A DNA stretch of 64,000 nucleotides, from positions 3,100,001 to 3,164,000 of the forward strand of contig NZ_PHUG01000001.1 in assembly GCF_002813325.1 (NCBI RefSeq), written 5' to 3'. The notes beneath the pieces are model-generated. The model was not told the DNA's origin. It saw only the letters and a program-made list of their open reading frames with translations, and searched no databases. Both the position numbers and the translations under genes were made by a program. Below, piece by piece: positions 27,968 to 36,073 of this stretch. Within the stretch, counting starts at the first letter, position 1. The number at the start of each line of letters is the position of its first letter. This DNA comes from Janthinobacterium sp. 64. GTDB taxonomy: Bacteria; Pseudomonadota; Gammaproteobacteria; Burkholderiales; Burkholderiaceae_D.

Positions 27968-29194
27968 ATGCCGTCTGGAAAAATTCTTGTTGCCCAGGGA
28001 GGCGGCCCCACCGCCGTCATCAACCAGTCGCTGGTGGGCGTGGTGCTCGAATCGCGGCGCTTTCAGCATGTCACGCGCGTGTATGGCGCGCTGCACGGCG
28101 TGCGCGGCATTATCAATGAAGAATTCGTCGATCTGACGCAGGAAACCAGCCATAACCTGGAGCTGGTGGCCGCCACGCCCTCGTCGGCCCTCGGCTCCAC
28201 GCGCGACAAACCCGATATTGCCTACTGCCAGCAAATCTTCGAAGTGCTGCGCGCGCACGAGATCGAGCATTTCTTTTACATCGGCGGCAATGATTCGTCC
28301 GACACCGTGCGCATCGTCAGCGAGGAAGCGCACAAGGCAGGCTATCCGCTGCGCTGCATTCACATCCCGAAAACCATCGACAACGACCTGGTGGGCAGCG
28401 ACCACACGCCCGGCTTTCCCTCGGCCGCGCGCTTCGTCGCGCAAGCGTTCGCCGGCGCCAACCTCGACAACGCGGCCTTGCCCGGCGTGTACGTGGGCGT
28501 CGTGATGGGCCGCCACGCGGGCTTTTTGACGGCCGCCTCGGCGCTGGGCAAGAAGTTCCCCGACGATGGCCCGCACCTGATCTACCTGCCCGAACGCGTC
28601 TTCGTGCTGGAGAAATTCCTTGCCGACGTGAAGGCCACGTATGAAAAATATGGCCGCTGCGTGATCGCCGTGTCGGAAGGCATCCACGATGCCTCGGGCG
28701 AACCGATCGCCAGCCTGCTGGCCAGGCAGGTCGGCAACGAGGTCGAGCGCGATGCGCACGGCAACGTGCAATTGTCGGGCACGGGCGCGCTGGCCGACCT
28801 GCTGTGCGACGCAATAAAGGCCAGGCTCGGCATCAAGCGCGTGCGCGGCGATACCTTCGGCTATCTGCAGCGCTCCTTCATCGGCTGCGTCTCTGACGTC
28901 GATCAACGCGAAGCGCGCGAAGTGGGCGAAAAGGCGGTGCAGTTCGCCATGTGGGGCGACCGTGACGGGTCGGTGGCCATCAAGCGCACGGGCTTTTATT
29001 CCGTCGACTACGAGCTGCTGCCCCTGACAGACGTGGCAGGCAAGACGCGCACCATGGAAGACGAATTCATCAGCGCCAGCGGCACCGACGTGACCGATGC
29101 CTTCCGGTTGTATCTGCGCCCGCTGCTGGGTTCGGGCATGCCCGATGCGTTCCGCCTGCGGGCGGCCAAGGTGGCGAAAGTACTCAAGCCTTAA
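27968..29194 (+). CDS. pfp: 6-phosphofructokinase, pyrophosphate-dependent type
   Basis: 408-aa PFK-family enzyme that interconverts fructose-6-phosphate and fructose-1,6-bisphosphate. GGNDSSDT (106-113) has Asp where ATP-dependent enzymes have Gly (GGDGS), and PKTIDND (134-140) has Lys where those have Gly; both features indicate use of pyrophosphate. This makes the step reversible. GAGGAAATCCC precedes the ATG. It follows the symporter by 116 nt on the same strand and may have its own promoter. Confidence 0.9.
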   Translation: MPSGKILVAQGGGPTAVINQSLVGVVLESRRFQHVTRVYGALHGVRGIINEEFVDLTQETSHNLELVAATPSSALGSTRDKPDIAYCQQIFEVLRAHEIEHFFYIGGNDSSDTVRIVSEEAHKAGYPLRCIHIPKTIDNDLVGSDHTPGFPSAARFVAQAFAGANLDNAALPGVYVGVVMGRHAGFLTAASALGKKFPDDGPHLIYLPERVFVLEKFLADVKATYEKYGRCVIAVSEGIHDASGEPIASLLARQVGNEVERDAHGNVQLSGTGALADLLCDAIKARLGIKRVRGDTFGYLQRSFIGCVSDVDQREAREVGEKAVQFAMWGDRDGSVAIKRTGFYSVDYELLPLTDVAGKTRTMEDEFISASGTDVTDAFRLYLRPLLGSGMPDAFRLRAAKVAKVLKP

Positions 29195-29223
29195 ATTTTT
29201 CTGAGCTTGCGTACCTAAAGGGC

Positions 29224-29260
29224 AAAAAAAAGCGGCGATGCATTCGCATTCGCCGCTTTC
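29224..29260 (-). terminator. Terminator of purM, shared with pfp
   Basis: AGCGGCGA pairs with TCGCCGCT and an inner ATGC/GCAT extends the stem; on the minus strand the hairpin is followed by eight T residues. It ends purM 18 nt after its stop and also lies 29 nt after the pfp stop, so it may act in both directions, more weakly on the plus strand. Confidence 0.88.
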
Positions 29261-29278
29261 GAAAACTATTGTTATTTC

Positions 29279-30322
29279 TTAGATCACGATGGTCTGGTGC
29301 TCATCACCCACTTGCGCACGGATGGTGCCGATGCGCGAGACAGTTTCGCCAGCCGCTTGCAATTGCGCGATGGCGGCGTCCGCGTTTTCCTGCGAGACGA
29401 TGACGGTCATGCCGATGCCGCAGTTGAAGACGCGGTGCATTTCGGCGTCAGCCACGCCGCCGTGCTGTTGCAGCCACGTGAACAGCGGCGGCATGGTCCA
29501 TGCCTTCGAGTCCAGCTCGGCCACCAGGCCTGGCTGCAGCACGCGCGGGATGTTTTCCACCAGGCCGCCGCCGGTGATGTGCACCATGCCTTTGACTTCC
29601 ATGGCATCCATCAGCGCCAGCAGCGGCTTGACGTAGATGCGCGTCGGCTGCATCAGCACGTCGGCCAGCTTGCGGCCGTGGAAGTCGCCTTCCAGGTCCG
29701 GTTTCGCCACTTCGATGATCTTGCGCACCAGCGAGTAACCGTTCGAGTGCACGCCCGACGAGGCCAGGCCCAGCACCACATCGCCCGGAGCGATCTTGGT
29801 GCCGTCGATGATTTTCGATTTTTCCACGGCGCCGACGGCAAAACCTGCCAGATCGTATTCGCCGGCCGGGTACATGCTCGGCATTTCCGCCGTTTCGCCG
29901 CCGATCAGCGCGCAACCCGCTTGTTCGCAACCCTGGGCGATGCCTTTGATGACGTCGGTGGCAATGGCCACGTCCAGCTTGCCGCAAGCAAAATAGTCGA
30001 GGAAGAACAGCGGCTCGGCGCCTTGCACCAGGATGTCGTTGACGCTCATGGCGACCAGGTCGATGCCGACCGTGTCATGACGGTTCAGTTCGAAGGCCAG
30101 GCGCAATTTGGTGCCGACGCCGTCGGTGCCGGAGACCAGCACCGGTTCCTTGTATTTCTTGCTGATTTCAAACATGGCGCCAAAACCGCCCAGGCCGCCC
30201 ATCACGCCTTCGCGCAGGGTGCGCTTGGCAAACGGCTTGATTGCTTCGACTAAAGCGTCGCCTGCGTCGATATCGACGCCAGCGTCACGGTAGGAAAGGG
30301 AAACATTAGAAGTCTGGTTCAT
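29279..30322 (-). CDS. purM: Phosphoribosylformylglycinamidine cyclo-ligase (AIR synthetase)
   Basis: Forms aminoimidazole ribonucleotide from FGAM with ATP; its product feeds Pur[10 protein letters not shown] (65-73) and GGETAEMP in the centre are the ATP-binding and family motifs. The 347-aa length is normal. The start [11 protein letters not shown] is chosen; 17 more open codons upstream do not match the family. It is alone here, not with purN, and divergent from the AI-2E family transporter gene across 188 bp. Confidence 0.96.
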   Translation of the reverse strand: MNQTSNVSLSYRDAGVDIDAGDALVEAIKPFAKRTLREGVMGGLGGFGAMFEISKKYKEPVLVSGTDGVGTKLRLAFELNRHDTVGIDLVAMSVNDILVQGAEPLFFLDYFACGKLDVAIATDVIKGIAQGCEQAGCALIGGETAEMPSMYPAGEYDLAGFAVGAVEKSKIIDGTKIAPGDVVLGLASSGVHSNGYSLVRKIIEVAKPDLEGDFHGRKLADVLMQPTRIYVKPLLALMDAMEVKGMVHITGGGLVENIPRVLQPGLVAELDSKAWTMPPLFTWLQQHGGVADAEMHRVFNCGIGMTVIVSQENADAAIAQLQAAGETVSRIGTIRAQVGDEHQTIVI

Positions 30323-30510
30323 GGTGTGGTGGCAGCGGAGGCGGTAAAATAGAAGGCGGATACCCGCCGGCACGCGCGCGCAAGCATGTTTTTCAACATC
30401 GTGCGGCAGGACGCCAGCGGGTGAATTCGGTCGATCAAGTCGCTATTTTATCAAACTGCCCCGCCATTTCGTAATTAACTGCCTTTTTTTAACGCAACAG
30501 CACAAACTAC

Positions 30511-31593
30511 ATGCCATTCGCCATCACCGCCGAGCAGAAGCAAACAGCATTTTGGATCGCGGTCTGGCTGGCATTCTTGCTGCTGCTCGTCAGCCTCGGC
30601 CCCATCCTGACGCCCTTCCTGGCCGCCGCCATCCTCGCCTACGTGCTCAATCCCGGCGTGGACCGCTTGCAGCGCCTGCATTACAAGCGCTTTTACGTGC
30701 CTCGTCCGCTGGCCGTGCTCGTCGTCGTGGTGTTGTTTTTCCTCGCCATTACGGCACTCGTGCTGATCGTCGTGCCCGTGCTGCAAAAGGAAATTCCGCT
30801 GCTGCAGGCGCAGATCCCGCAATTTCTCAGCAAGGCCAACGAGTTCCTGGCGCCGAAACTGCGCGACCTCGGCATCCGCGTGCGCCTCGACGGCACGGGC
30901 ATCAAACGCATGCTGAGCCAGCAGATGGCCACCAGTGGCGATGAAATCTGGAGCACGGTGCTCGCCTCGGCCCGCATCGGCGGCACGGCCGTGCTGGGCT
31001 GGCTGGCCACCGTCGTGCTGATTCCCGTCGTACTGTTCTATCTGTTGCTGGACTGGCATCCGATGCTGGCGCGCATCGCCGGCGCCGTGCCGCGCCGCTG
31101 GGTCGGGCGCACGGTGGGCATGGCGCAAGAAGTCGACACCTTGCTGGCGCAATACCTGCGCGGCCAGTTGCTCGTCATGCTGGTGCTGGCCACGTACTAC
31201 TCGGTGGCGCTGGCCATCGCCGGTTTTGAAGTGGCATTGCCTGTGGGCATCATCACGGGCTTGCTGGTGTTCATCCCCTACCTGGGCTTCGGCCTGGGCC
31301 TGATGCTGGCGCTGATCGCCGCCCTGCTGCAGTTTGCCGACTGGAGCGGCGTGATCGCCGTGGCCGTCATCTATGGCTGCGGCCAGGTCATCGAAGGCTT
31401 TTTCCTCACGCCGCGCCTGGTGGGCGAGCGCATCGGTTTAAATCCGCTGGCCGTGATCTTCGCCTTATTGGCATTCGGACAATTGTTCGGTTTCGTCGGT
31501 GTTTTGCTCGCTTTACCCGCTTCTGCCGTGCTGATGGTCGCTTTTAAGCATCTAAGACGCCACTACCTCTCCAGCAGCTTCTATAATGCATGA
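30511..31593 (+). CDS. AI-2E family transporter (PF01594)
   Basis: 360-aa integral membrane protein with about seven or eight helices. The PTLTPFLAAAILAYVLNP-like opening (here GPILTPFLAAAILAYVLNPG) and the central GIITGLLVFIPYLGFG are conserved in this family, which includes TqsA and PerM. Some members export autoinducer-2, others are Na+/H+ antiporters; the role here is not known. In Burkholderiales such a gene commonly precedes hda, as here. No strong ribosome-binding site is seen. A 120-bp palindromic element begins 3 nt after its stop. Confidence 0.88.
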   Translation: MPFAITAEQKQTAFWIAVWLAFLLLLVSLGPILTPFLAAAILAYVLNPGVDRLQRLHYKRFYVPRPLAVLVVVVLFFLAITALVLIVVPVLQKEIPLLQAQIPQFLSKANEFLAPKLRDLGIRVRLDGTGIKRMLSQQMATSGDEIWSTVLASARIGGTAVLGWLATVVLIPVVLFYLLLDWHPMLARIAGAVPRRWVGRTVGMAQEVDTLLAQYLRGQLLVMLVLATYYSVALAIAGFEVALPVGIITGLLVFIPYLGFGLGLMLALIAALLQFADWSGVIAVAVIYGCGQVIEGFFLTPRLVGERIGLNPLAVIFALLAFGQLFGFVGVLLALPASAVLMVAFKHLRRHYLSSSFYNA

Positions 31594-31596
31594 CAA

Positions 31597-31716
31597 GGTG
31601 ACTGACATAAGCTACTGCGCGTCGCGCTTTGCGGCCTGCGATGCTCACCGTGCTCCAGCACGGTTGCGCTTCTCGGCCACAAATCGCTGCCGCTCGCTAC
31701 GCTTCTGTCAGGCACC
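31597..31716. repeat. 120-bp near-palindromic element (MITE-like) between transporter gene and hda
   Basis: The left end GGTGACTGACATAAGC matches the inverted right end GGTGCCTGACAGAAGC at 14 of 16 positions, and the arms stay complementary at about 73% all the way to a perfect CCGTGCT/AGCACGG stem at the centre (31648-31663). No gene is encoded. The size and shape fit a miniature inverted-repeat element or a long REP-type hairpin; no target duplication was found. Confidence 0.65.
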
Positions 31717-31795
31717 CGATACGGCTACAATATGAAACTAACAACAGCGACGACAACGCTCAAGCAGTAATGAAAAACAGGACAAGGCGTACGCC

Positions 31796-32464
31796 ATGAA
31801 ACAACTGGTGCTCGATTTAGGCACAGACCAGGCGCACAGCCTCGATACCTTCGAGGTGGGACAGAATGCCGAAGTGGCGCAGCTGATGCGCCAGTTCGCC
31901 GCGCGCACGTCGCGCGAACATTTTGCCTACCTGTGGGGTGAACTGGCCGCCGGCAAGAGCCATCTGCTCAAGGCCCTGGCCAGCACCGAGCGCGCGCGCT
32001 ACATTTCGCCGTTCTCGATCGAGTCCGAATTCGTGTATTCGCCCGACGTCGACCTGTACCTGCTCGACGACTGCGAAAAACTGTCGCCGCTGGCGCAGAT
32101 CGACGCCTTTGCCCTGTTCAATGAAATCCGCGCCAACAAGGCCTATATGGTGTGCAGCGGCGCCGTGCCGCCCGCCGTGCTGCCCGTGCGCGAAGACTTG
32201 CGCACGCGCATGGGCTGGGGCCTGATCTATCAAATCCACGGCTTGACGGACGATGAAAAAATCGCCGCCCTGACCCAGGCGGCCACCACCCGCGGCTTGA
32301 CCTTGTCGCCCGGCGTGTTACCCTATCTGCTGTCCCATTTCCGGCGCGACATGCGTTCGCTGTCGACGATGCTGGACTCTCTCGACCTCTACTCCCTGGA
32401 AACCCAACGCCCGATCACCTTGCCATTGTTGCGCGAGTTGCTGCAGGCGGAAGCGAAAGAATGA
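31796..32464 (+). CDS. hda: DnaA regulatory inactivator Hda
   Basis: 222-aa AAA+ protein homologous to the DnaA ATPase domain but lacking the DNA-binding domain. Bound to the sliding clamp it triggers ATP hydrolysis by DnaA and prevents re-initiation. The N-terminal QLVLDL (residues 3-8) fits a clamp-binding motif, Walker A is GELAAGKS (48-55), and LYLLDDCEKL is Walker B. It starts a cluster of overlapping genes (4-bp overlap with the HAD phosphatase). Confidence 0.93.
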   Translation: MKQLVLDLGTDQAHSLDTFEVGQNAEVAQLMRQFAARTSREHFAYLWGELAAGKSHLLKALASTERARYISPFSIESEFVYSPDVDLYLLDDCEKLSPLAQIDAFALFNEIRANKAYMVCSGAVPPAVLPVREDLRTRMGWGLIYQIHGLTDDEKIAALTQAATTRGLTLSPGVLPYLLSHFRRDMRSLSTMLDSLDLYSLETQRPITLPLLRELLQAEAKE

Positions 32465-33135
32465 TGAATCTGGCCCTGTTTGACCTCGACCACACCCTGC
32501 TGCCCATCGACTCGGATCACGAGTGGGGCGAATTCCTGGTACGCATCGGTGCCGTGGACGCCGCCGAATTCACCCGCCGCAACGACGAATTTTTCGCGCA
32601 ATACCAGGCCGGCACGCTCGATCCGGTGGAATACCTGGAATTTTCGCTCGGCACGCTGGCGCAATTCCCGCGCGAACGCCTCGAAGCGCTGCACCGGCAA
32701 TTCATGGCCGAAGTGGTCGTGCCGGCCATCCGTCCCGAAGTCGTCGCCCTGCTCAAGCAGCACCAGGACGCGGGCGATTTGCTGGCCATCGTCACGGCCA
32801 CCAACCATTTCATCACCAAACCCATCGCCGATGCGCTGGGCGTCGAGCACCTGCTGGCCGCCATGCCCGAGTATGACGACGCAGGCAACGTCACGGGCAA
32901 GCTGGTCGGCACGCCGACCCTGGGCGCGGGCAAGCTGACCCACACCCACGCCTGGCTGGAAAAGATGGGCAAGGAACTGGGGCAGTTCGAGCGCAGCTAT
33001 TTTTACAGCGATTCACACAACGACATTCCCCTGCTGTCGGTCGTGACCCACCCGGTCGCGACCAACCCCAATACCGCTTTGAGCGCACACGCATCCCTCC
33101 ACGGCTGGCCATCACTCCACTTATTCAATGATTAA
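32461..33135 (+). CDS. HAD-IB family phosphatase, SerB-like
   Basis: 224-aa soluble phosphatase. FDLDHTLL carries the nucleophile Asp8 and acid/base Asp10; VTATNH is motif II and SDSHNDIPLL the Mg-binding motif IV. The helical cap and length fit the HAD-IB group, some of whose betaproteobacterial members are annotated as histidinol-phosphatases. The substrate is unproven, and no his genes are nearby. It overlaps hda by 4 bp and pcnB by 8 bp. Confidence 0.87.
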   Translation: MMNLALFDLDHTLLPIDSDHEWGEFLVRIGAVDAAEFTRRNDEFFAQYQAGTLDPVEYLEFSLGTLAQFPRERLEALHRQFMAEVVVPAIRPEVVALLKQHQDAGDLLAIVTATNHFITKPIADALGVEHLLAAMPEYDDAGNVTGKLVGTPTLGAGKLTHTHAWLEKMGKELGQFERSYFYSDSHNDIPLLSVVTHPVATNPNTALSAHASLHGWPSLHLFND

Positions 33136-34501
33136 AAAATTCATCCGCAAGATCCTCGGCGTTAAAAAAGAGGCAGCGCGCGACACCACGGCACCCGTCG
33201 TGCTCGGTCCCGCGCAACACGGAATCGACCCGAAACTGGTGTCGTCGAATGCCATCCGCGTCACCAGCAGCCTGCAGGAAGCGGGCTTCGAAGCCTTTGT
33301 CGTCGGCGGCGCCGTGCGCGACCTGCTGCTGGGCGTCAAACCGAAAGACTTCGACATCGCCACCAACGCCACGCCGGAGCAGGTCAAGCGATTGTTCCGC
33401 CGCGCCTTCATCATCGGCAAACGCTTCCAGATCGTGCACGTGATGTTCGGCCAGGATTTGCTGGAAGTGACGACCTTCCGCGGCGCCGGCGCCGACTCCG
33501 CGCCCAAGGATGAACATGGCCGCGTCCTGCGCGACAACACCTTCGGCTTGCAGCACGAAGACGCGCTGCGCCGCGACTTCACCATCAACGCCATGTACTA
33601 CAACCCGGCCACGCAGGAAGTGCTCGATTATCACGGCGGAGTGGAAGACATCCGCGCCCAGACCCTGCGCATGATCGGTAAACCGGAAGAACGCTACCGC
33701 GAAGACCCCGTGCGCATGCTGCGCGTGGTGCGCTTCGCCGCCAAGCTGAAATTCACCATCGAGCCGCATACGGCCGCGCCGATCCCCATCATGGCGCCGC
33801 TGATCAACAACGTGCCCGCCCCGCGCGTGTTCGACGAGATGCTGAAACTGCTGATGAGCGGCCACGCACTGGCCTGCCTGCAGCAGCTGCGCAAGGAAGG
33901 CTTGCATCACGGCTTGCTGCCGCTGCTCGACGTGGTGCTGGAGCAGCCGCTGGGCGCGAAATTCGTCACCCTGGCGCTGGACGCCACGGACCAGCGCATC
34001 GCCGCCGGCAAGACCGTCTCGCCGGGCTTTTTGTTTGCCTCGCTGCTGTGGCATCAGGTGCTGGAAAAATGGACGGCCTACCGCGCCGCCGGCGAGTCGA
34101 CGATTCCCGCGCTGCACCTGGCGGCCGACGACGTGCTCGATTCGCAGACGGAAAAACTGGCCTTGCAGCGCAAGATCGGCTCCGACATGCGCGACATCTG
34201 GTCGATGCAGCCGCGCTTCGAGCGCCGGGTCGGCAAGGCGCCGCATAAACTGCTGGAACACCTGCGCTTCCGCGCCGGCTACGACTTCCTGCTGCTGCGC
34301 TGCGCCTCGGGCGAGATCGACATGGAGATCGGCGAATGGTGGACGGCCTTTTATGAAGGCGACGAGGAAACGCGCGAAGCGCTGCTCGTCAGCGCGAATG
34401 CCGCGCCGGGCGCCGTCAAGAAGAAGCGTCCGCCACGCCGCAGCACGCGCAGCAAGACGGGTACGGGCGGCTCGACCACCGGCAGCACCAGCGGCGAATA
34501 A
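33128..34501 (+). CDS. pcnB: Poly(A) polymerase I
   Basis: Adds 3' poly(A) tails that target RNA for decay. The nucleotidyltransferase core has VVGGAVRDLLLG (58-69) with the metal-binding pair Asp74 and Asp76 in KDFDIAT; RRDFTINAMYYN further on is typical of the class II family. The PolyA-type C-terminal extension distinguishes it from CCA-adding enzymes. The last 30 residues are basic then Ser/Thr/Gly-rich. It overlaps its neighbours by 8 bp and 1 bp, so it is translationally coupled to both. Confidence 0.94.
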   Translation: MIKKFIRKILGVKKEAARDTTAPVVLGPAQHGIDPKLVSSNAIRVTSSLQEAGFEAFVVGGAVRDLLLGVKPKDFDIATNATPEQVKRLFRRAFIIGKRFQIVHVMFGQDLLEVTTFRGAGADSAPKDEHGRVLRDNTFGLQHEDALRRDFTINAMYYNPATQEVLDYHGGVEDIRAQTLRMIGKPEERYREDPVRMLRVVRFAAKLKFTIEPHTAAPIPIMAPLINNVPAPRVFDEMLKLLMSGHALACLQQLRKEGLHHGLLPLLDVVLEQPLGAKFVTLALDATDQRIAAGKTVSPGFLFASLLWHQVLEKWTAYRAAGESTIPALHLAADDVLDSQTEKLALQRKIGSDMRDIWSMQPRFERRVGKAPHKLLEHLRFRAGYDFLLLRCASGEIDMEIGEWWTAFYEGDEETREALLVSANAAPGAVKKKRPPRRSTRSKTGTGGSTTGSTSGE

Positions 34502-34977
34502 TGGCAGTCATTGCTTACATCGGTATCGGGGCGAACTTGGGCGACGCACGCGCCAACGTGCACGATGCGATCGCGCGCCTGGCGCGCCTGCCCGGCGCCA
34601 GCTTGCTGGATGCCTCGGCCAGCTACCGCACGGCGCCCATCGATTCGAGCGGTGACGACTACGTCAACGCCGTGGCGCGCATCAGCACCACCCTGCCGGC
34701 CGAAGAACTGCTGCAGGCCCTGCACGCCATCGAGGCGGCGCACGGGCGCGAACGGCCCTACCGCAACGCCCCGCGCACGCTGGACCTGGACTTGCTGCTG
34801 TACGGCGACGAGCAGATCGCCAGTGCCACCCTGACGGTGCCGCATCCGCGCATCACCGAGCGCGCCTTCGTGCTCGTGCCGCTCTTGGCCCTGGCGCCCG
34901 CCATCGCCGTGCCCGGCCTCGGGCCGGCGCAGGACTACCTGGCCAGCGTCGCCGACCAGGCCATCAGCGAGCTCTGA
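34501..34977 (+). CDS. folK: 2-amino-4-hydroxy-6-hydroxymethyldihydropteridine pyrophosphokinase
   Basis: HPPK transfers pyrophosphate from ATP to hydroxymethyl-dihydropterin in folate synthesis. YIGIGANLGDA at the N-terminus, a YRTAPI segment and the signature RTLDLDLLLYG with its two metal-binding Asp residues are all present. The 158-aa length is normal. Start and pcnB stop share a base (TAATG). panB follows 109 nt later, a pairing of folate and pantothenate genes seen widely in proteobacteria. Confidence 0.95.
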   Translation: MAVIAYIGIGANLGDARANVHDAIARLARLPGASLLDASASYRTAPIDSSGDDYVNAVARISTTLPAEELLQALHAIEAAHGRERPYRNAPRTLDLDLLLYGDEQIASATLTVPHPRITERAFVLVPLLALAPAIAVPGLGPAQDYLASVADQAISEL

Positions 34978-35086
34978 GCCACGGCGCCGGACATACACTA
35001 CAATGCCGTCCCTGCAGCACGCCGCATAAAGTACTACACTAGCGGCGTCGCAATCGCATCACCCCCTTTCACTCTAGAGAATACCT

Positions 35087-35962
35087 ATGTCCGCTTATTT
35101 GCAAGGAACAGATCTGGCCGCAAAAGACAAGGCTGCCACACCGGCGCCGGCGCCATCCAAGCCTGTCGCCAACAAGGCCGTGACCATCCATACCCTGGCC
35201 ACGCTGCGCGCCGCCGGCGAAAAGATCACCATGCTGACCTGCTATGACGCCAGCTTCGCGTCGCTGATGGACCGCTGCGGCGTGGAAATCCTGCTGATCG
35301 GCGATTCGCTCGGCATGGTCTGCAATGGCCTCAACTCCACCCTGCCCGTCACCGTGGCCGAACTGGCTTACCACACGGCGTCCGTGGCGCGTGGCAGCAA
35401 GTCGGCCATGATCCTGTCCGACCTGCCGTTCGGCGCGTATGGCACGCCCGAGACAGCCTACGCGAATGCCGTGATCCTGATGCAGGCTGGCGCGCACATG
35501 ATCAAGATCGAAGGCGGTGCCTGGCTGGCCGAGACCGTCCGCTTCCTCACCGAGCGCGGTATCCCCATCTGCGCCCACATCGGCCTGACGCCGCAATTCG
35601 TGCACCAGCTGGGCGGCTACAAGGTGCAGGGCAAGAGCACGGAAAGCGCTGCGGAATTGAAGAACGACGCGCTGGTGCTGCAAAACGCGGGCGCCGCCAT
35701 CGTGCTGATGGAAGCGATGCCGTCGCAGCTGGGCAAGGAAGTGACGGACATGCTGACGATACCGACGATCGGCATCGGCGCCGGTCCCGACTGCTCGGGC
35801 CAGGTGCTCGTCATGCACGACATGCTGGGCGTGTTCCCAGGCCGCAAAGCGCGCTTCGTGCGCAACTTCATGGAAGGCGCGACCAGCATCGACGATGCCG
35901 TCACCGGCTACGTCAAAGCCGTCAAGGAAGGCAGCTTCCCGGCGCTGGAACACTGCTTCTGA
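35087..35962 (+). CDS. panB: 3-methyl-2-oxobutanoate hydroxymethyltransferase
   Basis: First committed enzyme of pantothenate synthesis, adding a hydroxymethyl group from methylene-tetrahydrofolate to ketoisovalerate. [18 protein letters not shown] with metal-binding Asp, and KIEGG are family motifs; [14 protein letters not shown] is near the end. At 291 aa it carries about 25 extra Ala/Pro-rich N-terminal residues compared with E. coli PanB. panC is not adjacent. Two unrelated palindromes follow its stop. Confidence 0.95.
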   Translation: MSAYLQGTDLAAKDKAATPAPAPSKPVANKAVTIHTLATLRAAGEKITMLTCYDASFASLMDRCGVEILLIGDSLGMVCNGLNSTLPVTVAELAYHTASVARGSKSAMILSDLPFGAYGTPETAYANAVILMQAGAHMIKIEGGAWLAETVRFLTERGIPICAHIGLTPQFVHQLGGYKVQGKSTESAAELKNDALVLQNAGAAIVLMEAMPSQLGKEVTDMLTIPTIGIGAGPDCSGQVLVMHDMLGVFPGRKARFVRNFMEGATSIDDAVTGYVKAVKEGSFPALEHCF

Positions 35963-35977
35963 TGTAGTTTGTTTTAT

Positions 35978-36011
35978 GTCGGCTTACGCGCTGCGCGCTA
36001 AGCCGACCTAC
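35978..36011. repeat. REP-like palindrome after panB
   Basis: GTCGGCTTACGCGC and GCGCTAAGCCGAC form a near-perfect hairpin, ending CTAC. The GTCGG..TTACGCGC core matches hairpin B beside recA, so the two belong to one family. It may also end panB transcription. Confidence 0.7.
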
Positions 36012-36024
36012 GGCGGCAAAATCT

Positions 36025-36051
36025 GGGGTCAGACCCGGCGGGTCTGACCCC
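36025..36051. repeat. GGGGTCAGACCC-type palindrome, copy 1
   Basis: GGGGTCAGACCC and GGGTCTGACCCC form a perfect 12-bp hairpin with a 3-nt loop. It lies between panB and puuC, convergent genes. Related copies are at 40667 and 63832. No T-run follows, so it is not a standard terminator. Confidence 0.75.
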
Positions 36052-36073
36052 GGCTTCACGCCAACAATTCCCC

